NCBI RefSeq assembly: GCF_004769635.1 | Contig: NZ_RQGH01000024.1 | Coordinates: 1-64,000 of the forward strand | Length of the DNA: 64,000 nucleotides | Reading direction: 5' to 3' | From: Leptospira jelokensis | GTDB lineage: Bacteria; Spirochaetota; Leptospiria; Leptospirales; Leptospiraceae | Shown here: one piece after another, positions 44,111 through 56,215 of the stretch | How positions within the stretch are numbered: the first letter of the stretch is position 1 | Layout: the number at the start of each line of letters is the position of its first letter | Translations under genes and position numbers: made by a program | The notes under the pieces: model-generated | What the model was told of the DNA's origin: nothing | What the model saw: only the letters and a program-made list of their open reading frames with translations | Database searches by the model: none

Positions 44111-45555
44111 ATTTGTAACCTTCCAAACACATATCCAAAATTAGAACGAATGCCGATTGATTCTGGCAAAAACAGTTGGGAAACCCCAATTCCAAGTTCA
44201 AATCCAATCTCTTCACGGATGGATACTTCCAACATCCCTTCTGCAATAAAAAACCGTTCAAATTCCCTTTTTTGAAATGCAATCCTTCCATTCGTCGGAC
44301 CAGTATGCGTGTAAGGGATAAAATAATTCCCAATCAGTTTGCATACGAACTGATTGTATGTATAACTCACTGCTAATTCTGTTAAATAGCCAAATGATCG
44401 ACCTTCGAGTATGGCAAAGTTTTTCTCATAACCTAACTCCGTAACGGCGGAAGAGGGAAAAATTCTAAAGATTTGAGAAAGATAAGGAGTTTGGCTTGGG
44501 TGGGTTCCTAAGGAAATAAAACCTTCTTTTACAATTTGTTGTTTTTCATTTTTCTCTTCTCGGTCAGAGATAAAATGAGAAGATCGTAATCGAAAGCCAC
44601 CAAACCGAAGTTCAAGTCCAAATTGGAATGCCTCTCCAGCGATTGGGATCGAACCTGGGGTGGCAGCAAGTCGTGAGCGAGTTCTATCATTCCCACGGCA
44701 CCATAATAAATCAAAATCAAAGGACAGTATGTCCGTGTGTAAGGAGAATCCTCCATTCCCATGGAATAACGAATCTCCATCGGCTAAATACCGTTTGGTT
44801 TCATTGGGGTGGTCTTTTGTATAAGGCCCAAGGCTACCAAGTTCCAAGTACTGAAACCCAAATCGTAAACTGACACTATCACCATACACCAAACCAAACG
44901 ATTGCCTCCTTCGGTGGTTACGGCTTTGTTTTGTTTCTTTTTTATCGATTGGCAATCCATTTGCCTCTTCCTCCTCCAAGGTCCTTTCCCGACTGAGAAG
45001 GGAACGAAATTGGTCTTTGGAAAGGAGAAGGGAACCCGAATGAAGGTCCCAAACAAAAAATTGGAGAGTTAAACCTTGTTTTGGTTTCAACTCAACGAAA
45101 AGTCCATCCCCCGCATCAAACTGCGTGGAAAAACTTTTTGGGGAAAAGAGATGTTCCCTTCTGCCGACACCCAAAAGGAAATTTTGCATTTGGGTACCAA
45201 AGTAACTATTTTTGCCTAAATAATATTGGCGTAATCCCGTATCGGGTCCAGAAGTCAATTGTAAATGTAAGTCCCATACAATTTGATTTTTGGAATCTTT
45301 CTCTTTAAGACCAACAAACATAAATTCACCGGATGTACGATGTAGGTATGGTTCCGCTTGGAACGAATTTTTCCACCGATTGTAGTGAAAGTCCCAACCA
45401 GGAACTTCGAGTCGCTTTCCTTGCATGTTTTCTTTCAAAAATAATTCATAACCAGTCACACCGACTTCCAATCCAACCGCTCTTATCGTACCCAAAGGAA
45501 TCATGAAAATGATTGGTATGAAAAACCTTAGTAAGGAAAAAAATTTGGATTTCAA
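44107..45555 (-). CDS. Predicted outer-membrane beta-barrel protein
   Basis: A 482-residue exported protein (signal ending near TIRAVG). The body has alternating aromatic/polar strands typical of outer-membrane barrels (e.g. WDLHLQLTSGPDTGLRQYYL; LRFGFQYLELGSLGPYT; AFQFGLELRFGGFRLRSSHF) and ends in IRSNFGYVFGRLQI. No family name can be given. Four-base overlaps with both the upstream lipoprotein and downstream PLD genes indicate coupled synthesis. Confidence 0.7.
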   Translation of the reverse strand: MKSKFFSLLRFFIPIIFMIPLGTIRAVGLEVGVTGYELFLKENMQGKRLEVPGWDFHYNRWKNSFQAEPYLHRTSGEFMFVGLKEKDSKNQIVWDLHLQLTSGPDTGLRQYYLGKNSYFGTQMQNFLLGVGRREHLFSPKSFSTQFDAGDGLFVELKPKQGLTLQFFVWDLHSGSLLLSKDQFRSLLSRERTLEEEEANGLPIDKKETKQSRNHRRRQSFGLVYGDSVSLRFGFQYLELGSLGPYTKDHPNETKRYLADGDSLFHGNGGFSLHTDILSFDFDLLWCRGNDRTRSRLAATPGSIPIAGEAFQFGLELRFGGFRLRSSHFISDREEKNEKQQIVKEGFISLGTHPSQTPYLSQIFRIFPSSAVTELGYEKNFAILEGRSFGYLTELAVSYTYNQFVCKLIGNYFIPYTHTGPTNGRIAFQKREFERFFIAEGMLEVSIREEIGFELGIGVSQLFLPESIGIRSNFGYVFGRLQI

Positions 45556-48377
45556 TTTTCTTCTCGAAAGGTTTCAAAATCATCCGCAGAGGTTCCATTT
45601 GTATTTTGTTTTAACCAGAGGTATTCTCCAGTAAGGACCGTTTTACGAAATGGTTTTACTGATTCTCTGTGACCAAACGAGGAGACCAAATAGAAAATCC
45701 CATTTTTTTCTTTCCTAAGTTGGATGGATTCCCCACTTGAAATTCCATTGCCAATGGTTTGTGTGGTTTTTACTGTTAACAGTAAGTCTCTATCTCTATG
45801 AAAAATAGGAAGGTACCAATCCTTCCCATCGGGGTCCACAATCCATGCGCAGTGTTCTGGAAGTAATAAGGAATGATTTGTTACAAATCCATTCCCCTGT
45901 TTCCCTTTTGGCAATTGATCTGGAAACCGAGTTTGGTATGGCACTAGTGGATCAGAAGATGTTTCATCTTCGATGGAATAGAAAAGTAAATCTTCTGCTT
46001 GGTTTGATCGGTTACAAACATACACCCATTCATTTTGGCTGTCATACGGATTGGGATAAATTGCCTCAATTTGTACAGGGCCTTTTCGTTCCAAAAATCC
46101 TGTGGGACGAATGAGTTTTGGATTCTCAATAAAAGAATATATTTGTTCACTTGGTTCTACAGTTACAAAAGAACCAAAATCGATTTGGAAAAATTTTGGA
46201 TTCACATTTGTGACTCTAAGATTGGATACTCCCCGACCATTCCCCCAGTTTACATTTGTGTTTTGGTCGATGGCAAAATTAGTATCATACTTTCCTTCCT
46301 GTTCTGATTTTCGAATCTCTAAACTACGATGTTTGTCTTTCCCTGGAGTTCTATAAAACCCAGAGCAGGTATTTGATGGAGCATACGAGGAAGAAAAGAA
46401 AATGGGACTGTCTTCCGGATGGAGAGAATGGATTCCAAAATTCGAAATCAAATTGAGAGAATTTTCCTCCCAATGCAAAAGAACCGTTTCGACCTTGTCT
46501 TTATCCTTGTACTGTAATGACTGGAAACTGCTAGAAAAAAATCCATCGGGCAAATGGGTAATTTTCTCTCCAAAACAAAGGTTTGGTGAAACGGCAAAAC
46601 TTACGATTTCAGTGTCTTTTGGTTTCCAAAACAACAATTGATCGTTTGCATTTGTTTGGAATGAAAAAATCCCTTCCTCATGGGAATGGAAACCAAAATC
46701 GAAAAATGGATACTGGTTTATCGCTAATTCTAATAATTGTCCCCCAACTTTTGGGACCACCACGTCTTCATGAGTGCCTGGGCTCATATAGAAACCTAAC
46801 GAGTGTAAAGTTTGATTTGATCCTTGTTTAGGATGGGGAAATTCAAATTGATTTCGGTAAATGGAATGGAGATTTTTTTCTCCGCTTCGGATGAGATGAA
46901 ACTCCTTAGTTGGGAATTCAAACAATTTTGTTTCTTTTGTGATCCTTGATTCAAGTTGGAAGGATGGGATTTGCAAAATAACCATTGGTAGGAAAAATGG
47001 TTTTTCCCGTTCTAAGTTCCCCCAACCTGTCCAAGGTTTGCGAACAAATAAAAACAAAGCATCTTTTTCAAGTATGGTTTCCTTTGCCACAAATGGATAA
47101 AGAGAACCATTCAACCTCCAATTGAGAGAAGAAAGATCACAACGAGGCCCACGATTTTGAAATTCAAAAAAAGCAGGGAATGGGTATTGTGAATCAGCTT
47201 GGTTCCCTGGATAAAACTCAGTGAAATGAATCCCTTCTAACGAACAACTTGGTGTGGAAAACATTGATTCATCATACGATTGTTCATTCGGTATTCCTGG
47301 ATTCCCACAAAAATCTTCCTTTGTTTTCCAATACTTCCATTGGTCGCGGCAGGATGTAAATCGTGTTTGGTGGGAAAAAAATTCGTCTCCCTGGCGAAAG
47401 GAAAAAGGAGAATCATGGAAACTAGAATCACCAAACAGAATCGAAGAATTTGTTCCGAGAGAAAGAAGAAAGGATTTGGGAATGGGTATCCCCTGCAATT
47501 TCCCTTCATCAGATAAAAGTAAAATCCCATGTGGCAAAACCAAACGACTTCGTTTCAAAAATTCATCGGATTGGAATCTTGAAAGTTCCCCTGCTTCTTC
47601 CCATTCGATGGATTCCGCCTTCGGACACAATATTGAATCAGATGGATTTTCCCATTCCAAATAACGCAAGTAAGATGATTCCGAATGGCGAAATACTTCG
47701 GAAACAATGGGTGAATTCGGAGTACATTCTGATAACCAAATTTCATTTTGATTTTGGATGGATTCTAATATAGAATCTGTATCTGGGCAAGGAAGGGTTA
47801 AAACGATGGCAGGTGATTTGTTTTCAGAAAGAGACAAAAGGTTGGAACGAAACACAACCTCACATTCCGTTTTAGATTTTTGCAAAAAAATGGGATGAGG
47901 AACGGCAAATACTTGGTAGCTAACCATTCCATTCGACCAAATTTGTTGTTTCCATTCTAAAGAAGGATTTGTTTTGGAAGCTTCCGCTTTCCACTTACCA
48001 AATTCTGTAAGACGGACTTTCCAATCCTTACCCGATTCAAAAAAATGTGGGTATTCACCCTCAAGTTTTTCTAAATAGGAAAAACCTTCTTTCCAACGAA
48101 AAAAAGATTTTTCATCCATTCGCAAACAAATTTGAAATTTACTACCTAACTCAAGTTTGTAGAGTTTCAATGGAAGGGAAAAAAGGCAAAGCACCCCTGA
48201 TTCATATGATAAAATAGATTGGGAGTTCTTTACTTCATGAGGAAAGCCTAATGATCCGTAAAAAAATTGGATTTGTGGAGATTCTCCTACATCCTCAGAG
48301 GGAAAATAAAAAGGAGATTTTCCATCTGAATGACAAGAAAAAAAGAGAAAAACGAAAATCCATACAATACGTTTCAC
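45552..48377 (-). CDS. Large lipoprotein with lamin-tail-like domains
   Basis: A 941-residue predicted lipoprotein (lipobox LFFSC, Cys15). Two segments resemble bacterial lamin-tail domains: GIHFTEFYPGNQADSQYPFP followed by FFEFQNRGPRCDLSSLNWRL, and VQIEAIYPNPYDSQNEWVYV followed by CNRSNQAEDLLFY and LLLPEHCAWIVDPDG. The domains are common in secreted nucleases and surface proteins. The remainder is beta-rich and unassigned. It is the first gene of a three-gene coupled cassette, 33 bases after uvrC. Confidence 0.72.
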   Translation of the reverse strand: MKRIVWIFVFLFFSCHSDGKSPFYFPSEDVGESPQIQFFYGSLGFPHEVKNSQSILSYESGVLCLFSLPLKLYKLELGSKFQICLRMDEKSFFRWKEGFSYLEKLEGEYPHFFESGKDWKVRLTEFGKWKAEASKTNPSLEWKQQIWSNGMVSYQVFAVPHPIFLQKSKTECEVVFRSNLLSLSENKSPAIVLTLPCPDTDSILESIQNQNEIWLSECTPNSPIVSEVFRHSESSYLRYLEWENPSDSILCPKAESIEWEEAGELSRFQSDEFLKRSRLVLPHGILLLSDEGKLQGIPIPKSFLLSLGTNSSILFGDSSFHDSPFSFRQGDEFFSHQTRFTSCRDQWKYWKTKEDFCGNPGIPNEQSYDESMFSTPSCSLEGIHFTEFYPGNQADSQYPFPAFFEFQNRGPRCDLSSLNWRLNGSLYPFVAKETILEKDALFLFVRKPWTGWGNLEREKPFFLPMVILQIPSFQLESRITKETKLFEFPTKEFHLIRSGEKNLHSIYRNQFEFPHPKQGSNQTLHSLGFYMSPGTHEDVVVPKVGGQLLELAINQYPFFDFGFHSHEEGIFSFQTNANDQLLFWKPKDTEIVSFAVSPNLCFGEKITHLPDGFFSSSFQSLQYKDKDKVETVLLHWEENSLNLISNFGIHSLHPEDSPIFFSSSYAPSNTCSGFYRTPGKDKHRSLEIRKSEQEGKYDTNFAIDQNTNVNWGNGRGVSNLRVTNVNPKFFQIDFGSFVTVEPSEQIYSFIENPKLIRPTGFLERKGPVQIEAIYPNPYDSQNEWVYVCNRSNQAEDLLFYSIEDETSSDPLVPYQTRFPDQLPKGKQGNGFVTNHSLLLPEHCAWIVDPDGKDWYLPIFHRDRDLLLTVKTTQTIGNGISSGESIQLRKEKNGIFYLVSSFGHRESVKPFRKTVLTGEYLWLKQNTNGTSADDFETFREEN

Positions 48378-48410
48378 TGAGAGTCACCCACAGAAATGAG
48401 TGGTGAAGGA

Positions 48411-50258
48411 TCAGTCTTTAGGTTCTATTTTTTTTAAACTTTGGATGTTATTGTAAATTTTTTCAGCAAGCACTGGGCCAATCCCTTGAACGCCTTCTAA
48501 TTCCTCTCGCGTAGCATCTGTTACCTTTTTCTTTGTATGGAAATAACTAAGGATACTTTTTCTACGACTGGCCCCAATATCTGGGATGTCATCCAAAATT
48601 GATTTCAGTGCTTTTTTCTTACGTTGTAACCTTTGGAAAGTGACACCAAAACGATGGGCTTCATCTCTTAAATTCCGAAGCAGACGCATCATTGGTGAGT
48701 GGATGTCAAAACTATAGGGGTGTTTTTCCCCTGGAAAATAAATCTCTTCTCTTTTTTTGGCAAGGCCCACCATGGGGATATGACCTAAATCCAAGGCATT
48801 GGCAGCCTCGGCCGCTCGTGAAAGCTGTGTTAGGCCCCCGTCAATTACGATGAGATCAGGTAGAGCTTCTCCTTCGTTCACAAGGTGGCTTAACCTCCGT
48901 GCTATCACTTCATGGATCATACCTGGGTCATTGATTCCCTCATACCCACGCATTTTGTAATGCCTGTAACCTGGTTTATACGGTTTTCCCTCCACAAACA
49001 TCACTCCACTGGCGACAGGCAAACTGCCTTGGAAATGAGATATATCATAACACTCTATGGTACGAGGTAAGGTAGGAAGGTTTAACTTTTCTTGTAATTC
49101 TTTCATGGCGACGGTTTGGTCGCGGAGTTTGGTTGCAAGGATTCTTTCTGTTAAACTTAAGTCTGCATTTTTTTCCGCTAGGCGGAGTAAGGATTTTTTT
49201 GGACCCATCTCTGGAAATTTGAGTTTGATGGAAGTGCCAAATTTTTCTAAGATGGCTTCTAAAAAAACATCATAATTGCCTTTTGCGGAAGTTGGAAGAT
49301 ACACAACACTCGGCAAAACGGTGGCATTTAAATAATAATCCCGTAAAAAGGATGTAAACGCTTCTTCATCGTCTGAAAAAGAAAGTCCAGAAAGAGGAAA
49401 GGATTTTTTTCCTTCAAGCCTTCCCCCTCTTACTTCTAGGATCACAATTTGACCTTCATCATCCCTTTTACTAATCCCAAGAATGTCTTCGTCTCCGCCA
49501 TCTAAACTAACAACAGTTTGCTTCTCGCGAATTTGGTTTATTTTTTCAATTCTTTGTTTGAGAAAACCTGCTCGTTCGTATTCCATTTTGGCAGAGGCTG
49601 CAATCATTGCCGATTTTAAGTCAGCAACTAACCTTTCTTTTTTGCCTTCCAAAAATCGTAAAATCTCATCCACTAACTCTGCATAGGTTTCTTTTGTGAC
49701 ATTCCCTTGGCAGGGCCCCAAACAACGTCCCATATGAAAATTGAGGCAAGGCCTTTGAGGTTTCGCCAAAGGGAGTTTCAACTTTGTTTTCCGAATGGGA
49801 AAAATTCGGTGAATCAGCTCAAGAGTATCACGGGCAGCTTTCACATCTGTAAAGGGACCAAAAAATTTATCTCCGTTATCTTTAACTTTCCGAGTTAAAA
49901 ATACCATTGGGTAGTCTTCACTCGTAGAAACACATAAAAAGGGATATTTTTTATCGTCTTTTAACCTAACATTAAACTTAGGATTGTATTTTTTGATGAG
50001 AGTTGCTTCAAGCAGCAGTGCTTCTTTTTCTGTCCTTGTGGCAATCCAATCTAAATCATATAACTCAACAAAAAGTGCCCGAGTTTTTCTGTCCTTTTGG
50101 TTTGGATTCAGATAAGACCTAACTCGTGATTGGAGTTTGAGTGCTTTTCCTACATAAATCACTTGCCCCAATTGGTTTTTCCAAAGGTAACACCCAGGCA
50201 AACTACCTAAATTTTTAATTTTTTCTTGGATGGTTTTGAGAACAAGTGTGTCTTTCAT
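48411..50258 (-). CDS. uvrC: Excinuclease ABC subunit C
   Basis: A 615-residue UvrC, the dual-incision nuclease of nucleotide excision repair. The N-terminal GIY-YIG domain reads [20 protein letters not shown]. The UVR motif ([17 protein letters not shown]) binds UvrB, the RNase H-like half shows [19 protein letters not shown] and [11 protein letters not shown], and tandem helix-hairpin-helix motifs close the protein ([31 protein letters not shown]). The length is normal. Confidence 0.97.
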   Translation of the reverse strand: MKDTLVLKTIQEKIKNLGSLPGCYLWKNQLGQVIYVGKALKLQSRVRSYLNPNQKDRKTRALFVELYDLDWIATRTEKEALLLEATLIKKYNPKFNVRLKDDKKYPFLCVSTSEDYPMVFLTRKVKDNGDKFFGPFTDVKAARDTLELIHRIFPIRKTKLKLPLAKPQRPCLNFHMGRCLGPCQGNVTKETYAELVDEILRFLEGKKERLVADLKSAMIAASAKMEYERAGFLKQRIEKINQIREKQTVVSLDGGDEDILGISKRDDEGQIVILEVRGGRLEGKKSFPLSGLSFSDDEEAFTSFLRDYYLNATVLPSVVYLPTSAKGNYDVFLEAILEKFGTSIKLKFPEMGPKKSLLRLAEKNADLSLTERILATKLRDQTVAMKELQEKLNLPTLPRTIECYDISHFQGSLPVASGVMFVEGKPYKPGYRHYKMRGYEGINDPGMIHEVIARRLSHLVNEGEALPDLIVIDGGLTQLSRAAEAANALDLGHIPMVGLAKKREEIYFPGEKHPYSFDIHSPMMRLLRNLRDEAHRFGVTFQRLQRKKKALKSILDDIPDIGASRRKSILSYFHTKKKVTDATREELEGVQGIGPVLAEKIYNNIQSLKKIEPKD

Positions 50259-50317
50259 AAAGGGGTGGTTTTGGAATTTTACGTTTACAATTCTTAGACA
50301 ATCTGTATCCCTACGGT

Positions 50318-52828
50318 ATGGACATACGGAAAATGATCAAATTTATAATTTTTGGTCTGGAAGGATTTAATTATTTCATTGGTTTCCCATTATTACTCTC
50401 TTACATCTATTTTTTCACACAATGGACACAAGAAGAATTTGAAATCATTCTAATTTCCACTGCCCTTATCGTCGTTTTCCTACTTGTTTTTTGTATCTCA
50501 TTTTATTACGTCCGTTTTTCCCCTGTCCTTCGCATTTACAATGGAACGGCAACAAGTAAAGACAACCACAAGGCATATTTCTGGTTGGACCACTTGGAAA
50601 AGGTTTCAATGATGGATGTTGCCATCAGGTATAGCATCGGGTATGTTTTTGTTTTGATCGCCTTACTCGTTTTCCAAAAAACGAGAAACTTTGTCCTCTT
50701 AAGTGAACTAGCGATTGGACTTGGGATGACTTTGGCATTTACCATTTTATTCCAATCCATTTTTATCGGGTTCGTTGAAACAAAGTTTAATGTAAAAGGG
50801 ATTTTATTATCCATTCGCATGGACAAAAACTCACGGATCAATACAAGAAGGTTATCTCGCAATTTAGGATTCCAAACAGTCTTGTCCTTTCTTGCAGCCA
50901 TATTACTTCTCTTTATTATCAATTACCGAATGAATTTCAAACAAGAGTTAGACCTTGTGAATACCAGTATGAAACAATCGGTTATGGATTCGGAATCACT
51001 CATGAGGCTCACTCTTGTTGATTTTCGAGACCGACTCACCATATCCATATTTGCAGATAACAAACTCAAAGACCAGATTGTGAAAAAGAATCTAAGCGGA
51101 GTTCGTGCTGTCTTAAATGAAATTCAATTACGAAGTACAAACCATGCCGTAGAAGCCTTGTTCTATTACAAACCAGAAGATGGGATATTCATCTCCACAA
51201 ACGAATATGATAAATCCAAAACGGGTGGGGTATTTTATATAGAAGATGGTGATTTGGCAAGACAAGGGCCACTCCGCCACACAAGCATCCGTTCTCGTAT
51301 TTCAGGGGATATTGTTTCCCCATACACCCTTCCCGTGTATGAAAATAACGAGTTCCAAGGGTATGTGGGAGGTTTCTTAAATATTGGAAAACTATCTAGT
51401 TTTATCTTAGGGAACTTAAAAATTGGAAGTTCAGGAAAAGTTGGATTTTTTGATGGGGATGGATCCATCGTTTATTACACCGACAAAAAAGAAATTGGAA
51501 ATAACGCCAAAGCCAAGTTAGTATTTGATACACCCTTCCAAACAGATGAAGCACTAGGATTTATAGATTCAGCAGAAGATGGCACACAAAAACGAATTTT
51601 CTTTGTCAAAAACCCTGAATTCAATTACATCATCTTTTGTATTTTTGAAAATGCAGAACTCTATGAAAAAACATTGATGAGCCTTTTATTGACACTGGGG
51701 ATATCCATCTTTATCGTCATCGTGATTGGTGTTGTTACCGTACTTGTCATTGAATCCAAACTGAAACCCCTGGAGCGTATCAAAGTCCGCATCAGTGAGA
51801 TGGTCAAAGGGAATTTAAAATCCGATTTTTATGACCCAAGCCGGGATGAAATTGGAAGTATGGCCAACGCCATGTTTGATTTCCAAACAAAATTACGCCA
51901 AATTGTCAACCAAACCCAAACCGTATCAAATGAACTGACAAACACAAGTTCCGATATTTATGAATCCATGTTAACCCTTTCCGATGCAGCCCAAAACCAA
52001 GCGGCAAGCAGTGAAGAAATTTCAGCCTCTATTGAAGAAATTACAGCAGGCATTGAAAGTGTGGCCCAAAGGACGGAGACCCAATCCTTTACTTTGGCAT
52101 CCCTCATGAAAAAGATGACAGAACTCAACCAAGCAGTAACAGAAATTGATAAAAAATTCCAAGTGGCTGACACTCGTGTGGGCGAGATCACAAAAGATGC
52201 CAAAAAAGGGGAAATTTCACTTGGTGAAATGAAACTTTCCATGGATAAAATTTACCAGTCTTCCTCTGAAATGACAAATGTAGTCGAAATCATTCATAAT
52301 ATTTCCGAACAGATCAACTTACTAGCGTTAAATGCTGCAATCGAGGCGGCAAGGGCTGGTGCCAGTGGCAGAGGTTTTGCTGTGGTTGCCGATGAAATTT
52401 CAAAACTTGCCGACAAAACAGCCAAATCCATCGAAGATATCGAAGAACTTATCAAACAAAACGAAGGGGAAATCAGCCAAGGCCAAGAAAAAATTGACCA
52501 ATCCATTTCCATCTTAAGTGAAACCATTACCGGCGTGAATTCGATCAACCAAATGACAAAAGAGATTCGGTCTGTTGTGCAAAAACAAATTGAAACAAAC
52601 GAAGAAGTGAACGAAGGTGTCACTCAGATCCGTGAACTTTCTGAGATGATCCGAGAAGCAACCGACGAACAAAAAACGGCGATGATGGAAATCTCACGTT
52701 CAATTGCCGAGATCAACCAACATGCCCAAACCACAGCCATTTCAAGTGATGGAACGAAGTCCAATTCACAAAACATGAACCAACTCACAGAAAGTTTACG
52801 AAAAGAGATCAACTATTTCCATGTCTAA
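50318..52828 (+). CDS. Methyl-accepting chemotaxis protein with six membrane segments
   Basis: An 836-residue receptor. Four hydrophobic segments in the first 155 residues are followed by a fifth near 185-205, a dCache-like periplasmic sensor (about 210-455; [16 protein letters not shown]), a sixth segment near 460-485, a HAMP domain and the signalling domain. The hairpin tip reads [18 protein letters not shown]. The extra N-terminal membrane block is unusual for an MCP and resembles the layout of the SpoIIE phosphatase at 16888. It overlaps the next gene by eight bases. An ATG at 50333 is an alternative start. Confidence 0.9.
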   Translation: MDIRKMIKFIIFGLEGFNYFIGFPLLLSYIYFFTQWTQEEFEIILISTALIVVFLLVFCISFYYVRFSPVLRIYNGTATSKDNHKAYFWLDHLEKVSMMDVAIRYSIGYVFVLIALLVFQKTRNFVLLSELAIGLGMTLAFTILFQSIFIGFVETKFNVKGILLSIRMDKNSRINTRRLSRNLGFQTVLSFLAAILLLFIINYRMNFKQELDLVNTSMKQSVMDSESLMRLTLVDFRDRLTISIFADNKLKDQIVKKNLSGVRAVLNEIQLRSTNHAVEALFYYKPEDGIFISTNEYDKSKTGGVFYIEDGDLARQGPLRHTSIRSRISGDIVSPYTLPVYENNEFQGYVGGFLNIGKLSSFILGNLKIGSSGKVGFFDGDGSIVYYTDKKEIGNNAKAKLVFDTPFQTDEALGFIDSAEDGTQKRIFFVKNPEFNYIIFCIFENAELYEKTLMSLLLTLGISIFIVIVIGVVTVLVIESKLKPLERIKVRISEMVKGNLKSDFYDPSRDEIGSMANAMFDFQTKLRQIVNQTQTVSNELTNTSSDIYESMLTLSDAAQNQAASSEEISASIEEITAGIESVAQRTETQSFTLASLMKKMTELNQAVTEIDKKFQVADTRVGEITKDAKKGEISLGEMKLSMDKIYQSSSEMTNVVEIIHNISEQINLLALNAAIEAARAGASGRGFAVVADEISKLADKTAKSIEDIEELIKQNEGEISQGQEKIDQSISILSETITGVNSINQMTKEIRSVVQKQIETNEEVNEGVTQIRELSEMIREATDEQKTAMMEISRSIAEINQHAQTTAISSDGTKSNSQNMNQLTESLRKEINYFHV

Positions 52829-53345
52829 ACAAAAAATCCCTCTCAAAACAAAACTCATCGCAATCCTTTTGCCTATGGGCATCGGGCTCACATTTGCTCT
52901 CTTTGTGAAATACAAAGTATTGTTACCTGTCTCTATTTCCAATGGCTATATGGAACCTAGCTTCAAACAAGGGGAAACGAAATACTTTACGAGGTGGTTT
53001 CGAAAGGACAATTTGGGAATTGGGGATGTTGTGATTGCGGTCTCTCCGTCTGATCCAAATTCTTATGTGATGGCAAGGATCATTGGAAAACCGGGAGACT
53101 CCATCTCCATCCAAAAACGATTTGTCTTTCGTAATGGAACAATCCTTGACCCGGCTCTATTTCCTGAACCGAGTACCCAAACCATCCCCCTAATCCCACA
53201 AGGAAAAACAGAACACGATGACATGAAAGAAGTCACTGTGCCTGAAAAATCCTTTTTTTTACTCGCTGACAACAGAGAAATTGGTGTGGACTCGAGAACC
53301 CTTGGCCCCATCCAAGAATCACAAATTTTTGCGGTTTTATGGTAA
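52821..53345 (+). CDS. Signal peptidase I homologue lacking the catalytic dyad
   Basis: A 174-residue S26 signal-peptidase fold: one membrane segment (about 11-29), box B as [11 protein letters not shown], box D as [14 protein letters not shown] and box E as [18 protein letters not shown]. In active enzymes box B reads S-G-x-S-M-x-P and box D has K-R-x-x-G-x-P-G-D. Here the nucleophile position is Tyr43 (52947-52949) and the general-base position is Ala85 (53073-53075), so both catalytic residues are missing while the fold motifs persist. It starts inside the MCP gene (8-base overlap). I infer a pseudoenzyme or binding protein. Confidence 0.8.
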   Translation: MSKQKIPLKTKLIAILLPMGIGLTFALFVKYKVLLPVSISNGYMEPSFKQGETKYFTRWFRKDNLGIGDVVIAVSPSDPNSYVMARIIGKPGDSISIQKRFVFRNGTILDPALFPEPSTQTIPLIPQGKTEHDDMKEVTVPEKSFFLLADNREIGVDSRTLGPIQESQIFAVLW

Positions 53346-53356
53346 CTTAACAAACC

Positions 53357-55015
53357 TTAGTTTGTGATTCTAACTGGCAATCCAATTGTAAAAATGGTTT
53401 TGCCAGGTTTGGAAACAAATTGAATGGAACCTAAGTGCCGTTCTACGATCTTTCGCGATATATCCAAACCAAGACCACTCCCTTCCCCCAATGGCTTTGT
53501 GGTAAAAAATGGTTCGAAAATTCGATTTTGGATTTCCAAAGGAATTCCTGGCCCCGAATCCTCAACCGATACAAAAACTGTATCCCCTTCTAATTTCATT
53601 TGTATGATGAGTTTCCCTTGAAAGGACATCGCTTGTAAGGCATTGTAAATTAAATTTGTCCAAAGGTGTAATAATTCTTCTGGATAACCTTCGATAAAAG
53701 GAACATCCCCAAACTCTTTTACAAGTTTTACATTTTTTTTGAATTGGTTTTGGTAAAGGGTCAAAACCGTTTCGATATTTTCTTTTAAATTCACTTGGAT
53801 GGGATTTTTGGAGATCTCAAACCTGGCAAAGTTTTTTAAGGCAAAGGTCATTTTACTTGCCCTCTCCACTGCAAGCAACATGATATGAAGGGATTGGTAC
53901 ACTGTGATTTCTTCAACAAGCAAGGTAAGGATCCTTTCCAATCGCTCTCCACAAAGTAAGTCTCGAAATGATTCGAGAACATCCAAATCAAATCCTGCAT
54001 CAATCAAGTGGTAAGCAAAGGTATCAGGGATTCCATTGGTTTGTAACCAAACTTCCAATCGTTTCCTTCGGTTCATACGATCCCGTCCAGAAATGATTTC
54101 AATCCTTGTCCTTAATATTTGGATGAGTTCCAAAAACCGTTTTTGTAACGTTAGGTCAGGTAATAATTCTTTTAATTCTTTTTGGAAAATGGAAAGTTCC
54201 GATTCAAACAAAAACTCTTTTAGGTTTTCGGCAGAAGATTGGATGGCGGCAATGGGATTGTTGATCTCATGAGCGATCCCTGCCACAAGTTGGCCAAGGC
54301 TTGCCAGTTTTTCAGATAAAACCAATTGGTTTTGTGCTTTCTTTAAACTGGTTATTGTCATCTCCAATTCATCATTTGCCAACTTTAATTTTTTTGTACG
54401 TTCTTCGACCAATCGTTCCAAAGATTCATTCAGTTCTTTTAACTCATTTTCTCTGGCGATCAGTTCATCATTGATTTTGTTTTTTCGTTGGTTGCTGATG
54501 GTTAATGAAATTTGGTCACCTAACTGGCTACAAAAAATAATTTCATCTTCTAACCACATATGTTTTTTATTAACATGTTCAAAACATAATGTACCGATGA
54601 GTTCTTCCCCCATGCGGATCACACCATCTAACATGGCAGTGATGCCATTCGGGATTAGGTAGGTATCAATGAATCCTTTGGTTCGTGGGTCGGTGTAAGG
54701 ATCATTTGCATCCACAAACTTTTCATTGACTAAGTAATGGAACTCCTCTCGAAATTCATTTTCTTTTAGGATGGCCCCAGAACTGTGAATCCCCGCACTC
54801 CTTATGTACGTGTCCACATTCACAAGTTCATTTTTGGAATCGTTAAAAAGCCAAACTCCGACCCGTTCGATTTCTAAGCCTTCCGCTACGGATTTCGTGA
54901 TGAGTTGGGAGATGGTTTGGATGTCCCCTGACCGAGCGCTCGGATGGGAGGAGACCTTTGCCAAGATGGTTTGTTGGATTCTGGCTCGATTGAGTTCTAG
55001 TTTTAGGGAATCCAT
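53357..55015 (-). CDS. GAF-domain sensor histidine kinase
   Basis: A cytoplasmic kinase of about 552 residues from the ATG at 55015 (a TTG at 55045 would add ten). A GAF domain (about 20-185; VGVWLFNDSKNELVNVDTYI, ELIGTLCFEHVNKK) is followed by a coiled coil and His249 in GIAHEINNPIAA. As in the four-PAS kinase, roughly 110 residues are inserted after the H-box (about 262-373), and the distance from His to the C-terminus is nearly identical (304 versus 305 residues). ATPase motifs: NLIYNALQAM, EDSGPGIP, GEGSGLGLDIS. It converges with the signal peptidase homologue. Confidence 0.9.
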   Translation of the reverse strand: MDSLKLELNRARIQQTILAKVSSHPSARSGDIQTISQLITKSVAEGLEIERVGVWLFNDSKNELVNVDTYIRSAGIHSSGAILKENEFREEFHYLVNEKFVDANDPYTDPRTKGFIDTYLIPNGITAMLDGVIRMGEELIGTLCFEHVNKKHMWLEDEIIFCSQLGDQISLTISNQRKNKINDELIARENELKELNESLERLVEERTKKLKLANDELEMTITSLKKAQNQLVLSEKLASLGQLVAGIAHEINNPIAAIQSSAENLKEFLFESELSIFQKELKELLPDLTLQKRFLELIQILRTRIEIISGRDRMNRRKRLEVWLQTNGIPDTFAYHLIDAGFDLDVLESFRDLLCGERLERILTLLVEEITVYQSLHIMLLAVERASKMTFALKNFARFEISKNPIQVNLKENIETVLTLYQNQFKKNVKLVKEFGDVPFIEGYPEELLHLWTNLIYNALQAMSFQGKLIIQMKLEGDTVFVSVEDSGPGIPLEIQNRIFEPFFTTKPLGEGSGLGLDISRKIVERHLGSIQFVSKPGKTIFTIGLPVRITN

Positions 55016-55197
55016 CGTGAAGTTAGACAGAGAAAAGCCCACCAACCATACACTGCCACTGGGAAGAAGTCACCCTAAAATTTGGGAATTTCTCTTTCCG
55101 TGAATGCTCCTTCTCCCTTTAAAATGAGTGACATAGACCCCGAACTCGAAATTCTGTTATTAAAAAATCGTTTTATCTCTAGATACGAGCCTTTTAG

Positions 55198-56214
<1,017 letters not shown>

Positions 56215-56215
56215 G

